Origin: Myxococcota bacterium
GTDB taxonomy: Bacteria; Myxococcota; Polyangia; GCA-2747355; JAKLHH01
Assembly: GCA_022710245.1 (NCBI GenBank)
Contig: JAKLHH010000443.1
Location: 1 to 6,533 of the forward strand
Direction of reading: 5' to 3'
DNA: 6,533 bases
Part shown: positions 5,729 to 6,533 of the stretch, piece after piece
Layout of the letters: the number at the start of each line of letters is the position of its first letter
Numbering within the stretch: position 1 is the first letter of the stretch
Program-made: the position numbers and the translations under genes
The notes under the pieces: model-generated
Database searches by the model: none
Seen by the model: the letters and a program-made list of their open reading frames with translations, nothing else
What the model was told of the DNA's origin: nothing

Positions 5729-6533
5729 CTACTCCTCGTCCTCGTCGGTGTAGCTGGGGCTCGAGTTGTTGAGCCAGCCATAGGCCTTCTGGTAGATGGC
5801 GCACGAGGGCGGCACCATGCGCAGGATCTCCTGCCAGAGCTTGCGCGCCTGCGCCATGTTGCTGCCGCGGATGGTGTAGGCCCGCTGGAAGACCTCCTCG
5901 GCGTGCTTCTGCAGCGCCGCGACCACCTTGCCCAGCCCCGGGTCTCCCTTGCTCACCTTGTCGCCCGCCTTCACCGCCGCGTAGGCCTCGAGGTACTGCT
6001 TCTTGGCGAGCGCGGTGGTGGCCGCGCCGCGCGCCGACTTCAGCACGAGCTCCTTCAGCGTCTTCTGGTGCGGGCCCTTCTCGATCTTCGCGTCGGCGGC
6101 GAGCGCCTCCTGGAAGTACTTGAGCGCCTGAGCAGGGCTCTTCGCCGCCTCGGCCCGGGTCCAGCTCTGGCCGACGCCGCGGATCGCTTCGGCGAAGGCC
6201 CGCGCGGCCTTCTGCTTCTTGCCCTTCTGCGCGTCGGCGAGGTCCTTGGCCGCCTGGTAGGCGGGCCCCCACTGCCGCTTCTTGTAGCTGGCGAGCACGC
6301 CCTTGGCGCCGCCCGGCGGGAGCTTCACCGTCTCCTTGGGCTCCTTCTTGGTCGGCTCCTTCTTGCCTGGCTTGGTGCCCTTCTTGCTCACGTGCTCGGG
6401 CTTGCTCACGTGCTCGGGCTTGCTCACGTGCTCGGGCTTGGTCTTCGGCTCGGGCTTGGTCTTCGGCTCGGGCTTGGTCTTCGGCTCGGGCTTGGTCTTC
6501 GGCTCGGGCTTGGTCGGCCGCTTCGAGCCGCCC
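5729..6533 (-). CDS. Protein with Lys/Pro/Glu hexapeptide repeats and TPR-like C-terminus (partial)
   Basis: The last 267 residues of a minus-strand gene are present; the frame is open to the right edge, so the N-terminus is outside. Visible residues 1-8 are GGSKRPTK, then four PEPKTK units (9-32), three PEHVSK units (33-50), and a Lys-rich stretch to about 70. Such a charged, proline-rich spacer usually links an N-terminal domain to a C-terminal one. From about 72 to 255 the sequence is all helical, with pairs of amphipathic helices (AYQAAKDLADAQ, ALKYFQEALAADAKI, YLEAYAAVKAGDKV, AQARKLWQEILRMVPP) like degenerate tetratricopeptide repeats, a protein-interaction fold. It ends in acidic TDEDEE. 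From memory, similar tails occur on myxobacterial FHA-domain or kinase proteins, but no such domain is visible. GTG codons in the repeats are Val codons, not likely starts. The next gene begins six bases after its stop. Confidence 0.75.
   Translation of the reverse strand, partial: GGSKRPTKPEPKTKPEPKTKPEPKTKPEPKTKPEHVSKPEHVSKPEHVSKKGTKPGKKEPTKKEPKETVKLPPGGAKGVLASYKKRQWGPAYQAAKDLADAQKGKKQKAARAFAEAIRGVGQSWTRAEAAKSPAQALKYFQEALAADAKIEKGPHQKTLKELVLKSARGAATTALAKKQYLEAYAAVKAGDKVSKGDPGLGKVVAALQKHAEEVFQRAYTIRGSNMAQARKLWQEILRMVPPSCAIYQKAYGWLNNSSPSYTDEDEE
6383..6517. repeat. Array of 18-bp coding repeats in two sequence versions
   Basis: Seven contiguous 18-bp units plus a partial eighth. Units at 6383-6400, 6401-6418 and 6419-6436 are identical (CTTGCTCACGTGCTCGGG). 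Units at 6437-6454, 6455-6472, 6473-6490 and 6491-6508 are identical to each other (CTTGGTCTTCGGCTCGGG), and 6509-6517 begins another. On the coding (minus) strand they read PEHVSK and PEPKTK. The two versions share both ends and differ in the middle. Perfect identity within each block points to recent expansion by slippage or unequal exchange, always in frame. Confidence 0.92.

Noticed and set aside
4236..6272. A 678-codon minus-strand frame across the lipoprotein gene and both right-end genes.
   Set aside because: Composition is Arg/Gly/Ala-rich and featureless. Genes with recognisable signals, repeats and helices occupy other frames of the same DNA.
6425..6427. GTG start for the right-end gene.
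   Set aside because: It is the Val codon of a PEHVSK repeat; the frame and the same repeat style continue upstream to the window edge, and there is no ribosome binding site.
6383..6517. CRISPR array, suggested by regularly spaced short repeats.
   Set aside because: The 18-bp units are contiguous with no unique spacers and read as a clean hexapeptide repeat inside a gene.

Overview
The window is about 70% GC and reads like a chromosomal segment of a Myxococcota (Polyangia-type) bacterium. The clearest lineage hint is the lipoprotein at 4263-5102. It has an Asp/Pro-rich linker of the 'DLPRDLP...SPDKKSPD' kind followed by a Cys-framed 'NGVDDDKNGKIDC' motif, a combination I associate with secreted proteins of that phylum. 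The lineage call is an inference from style, not from a marker gene. I see no RNA gene, insertion sequence, CRISPR array, integrase or compositional break, and no gene-free stretch longer than 300 bases. The longest is 255-473, a divergent promoter region with a low-complexity GCC/CCG tract.

Left part (1-2638). A minus-strand gene runs off the left edge; its first 84 residues resemble the start of myxobacterial M48-type metallopeptidases. Diverging from it is a 491-residue flavin-dependent thymidylate synthase (ThyX) made of two fused ThyX-like halves. Its 3' end faces a convergent minus-strand gene (1994-2638) for an NADP-binding oxidoreductase of the F420-reductase-like Rossmann family.

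Middle part (2731-4203). A minus-strand flippase-like (lysylphosphatidylglycerol synthase TM-region type) membrane protein diverges from a CheY-like single-domain response regulator. The roughly 110-bp gap between them carries readable sigma70-type promoters in both directions. The flippase-side promoter sits so close to the ATG that the mRNA would be almost leaderless.

Right part (4263-6533). Downstream of the response regulator, on the same strand, is a predicted lipoprotein with a lamin-tail-like domain. Converging on it is a minus-strand pair. The first gene enters from the right edge with hexapeptide repeats (PEPKTK x4, PEHVSK x3) and a TPR-like helical C-terminus. Six bases after its stop is a TTG-started gene for a small tail-anchored protein of unknown function, whose N-terminus is encoded by two copies of a 54-bp hairpin-forming repeat.

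Taken together this is mostly housekeeping plus lineage-specific surface and signalling genes, not a defence or mobile island. The items most worth a second look are the complementary loss of active-site residues between the two ThyX halves and the 54-bp repeat used as coding sequence at 5612-5719.
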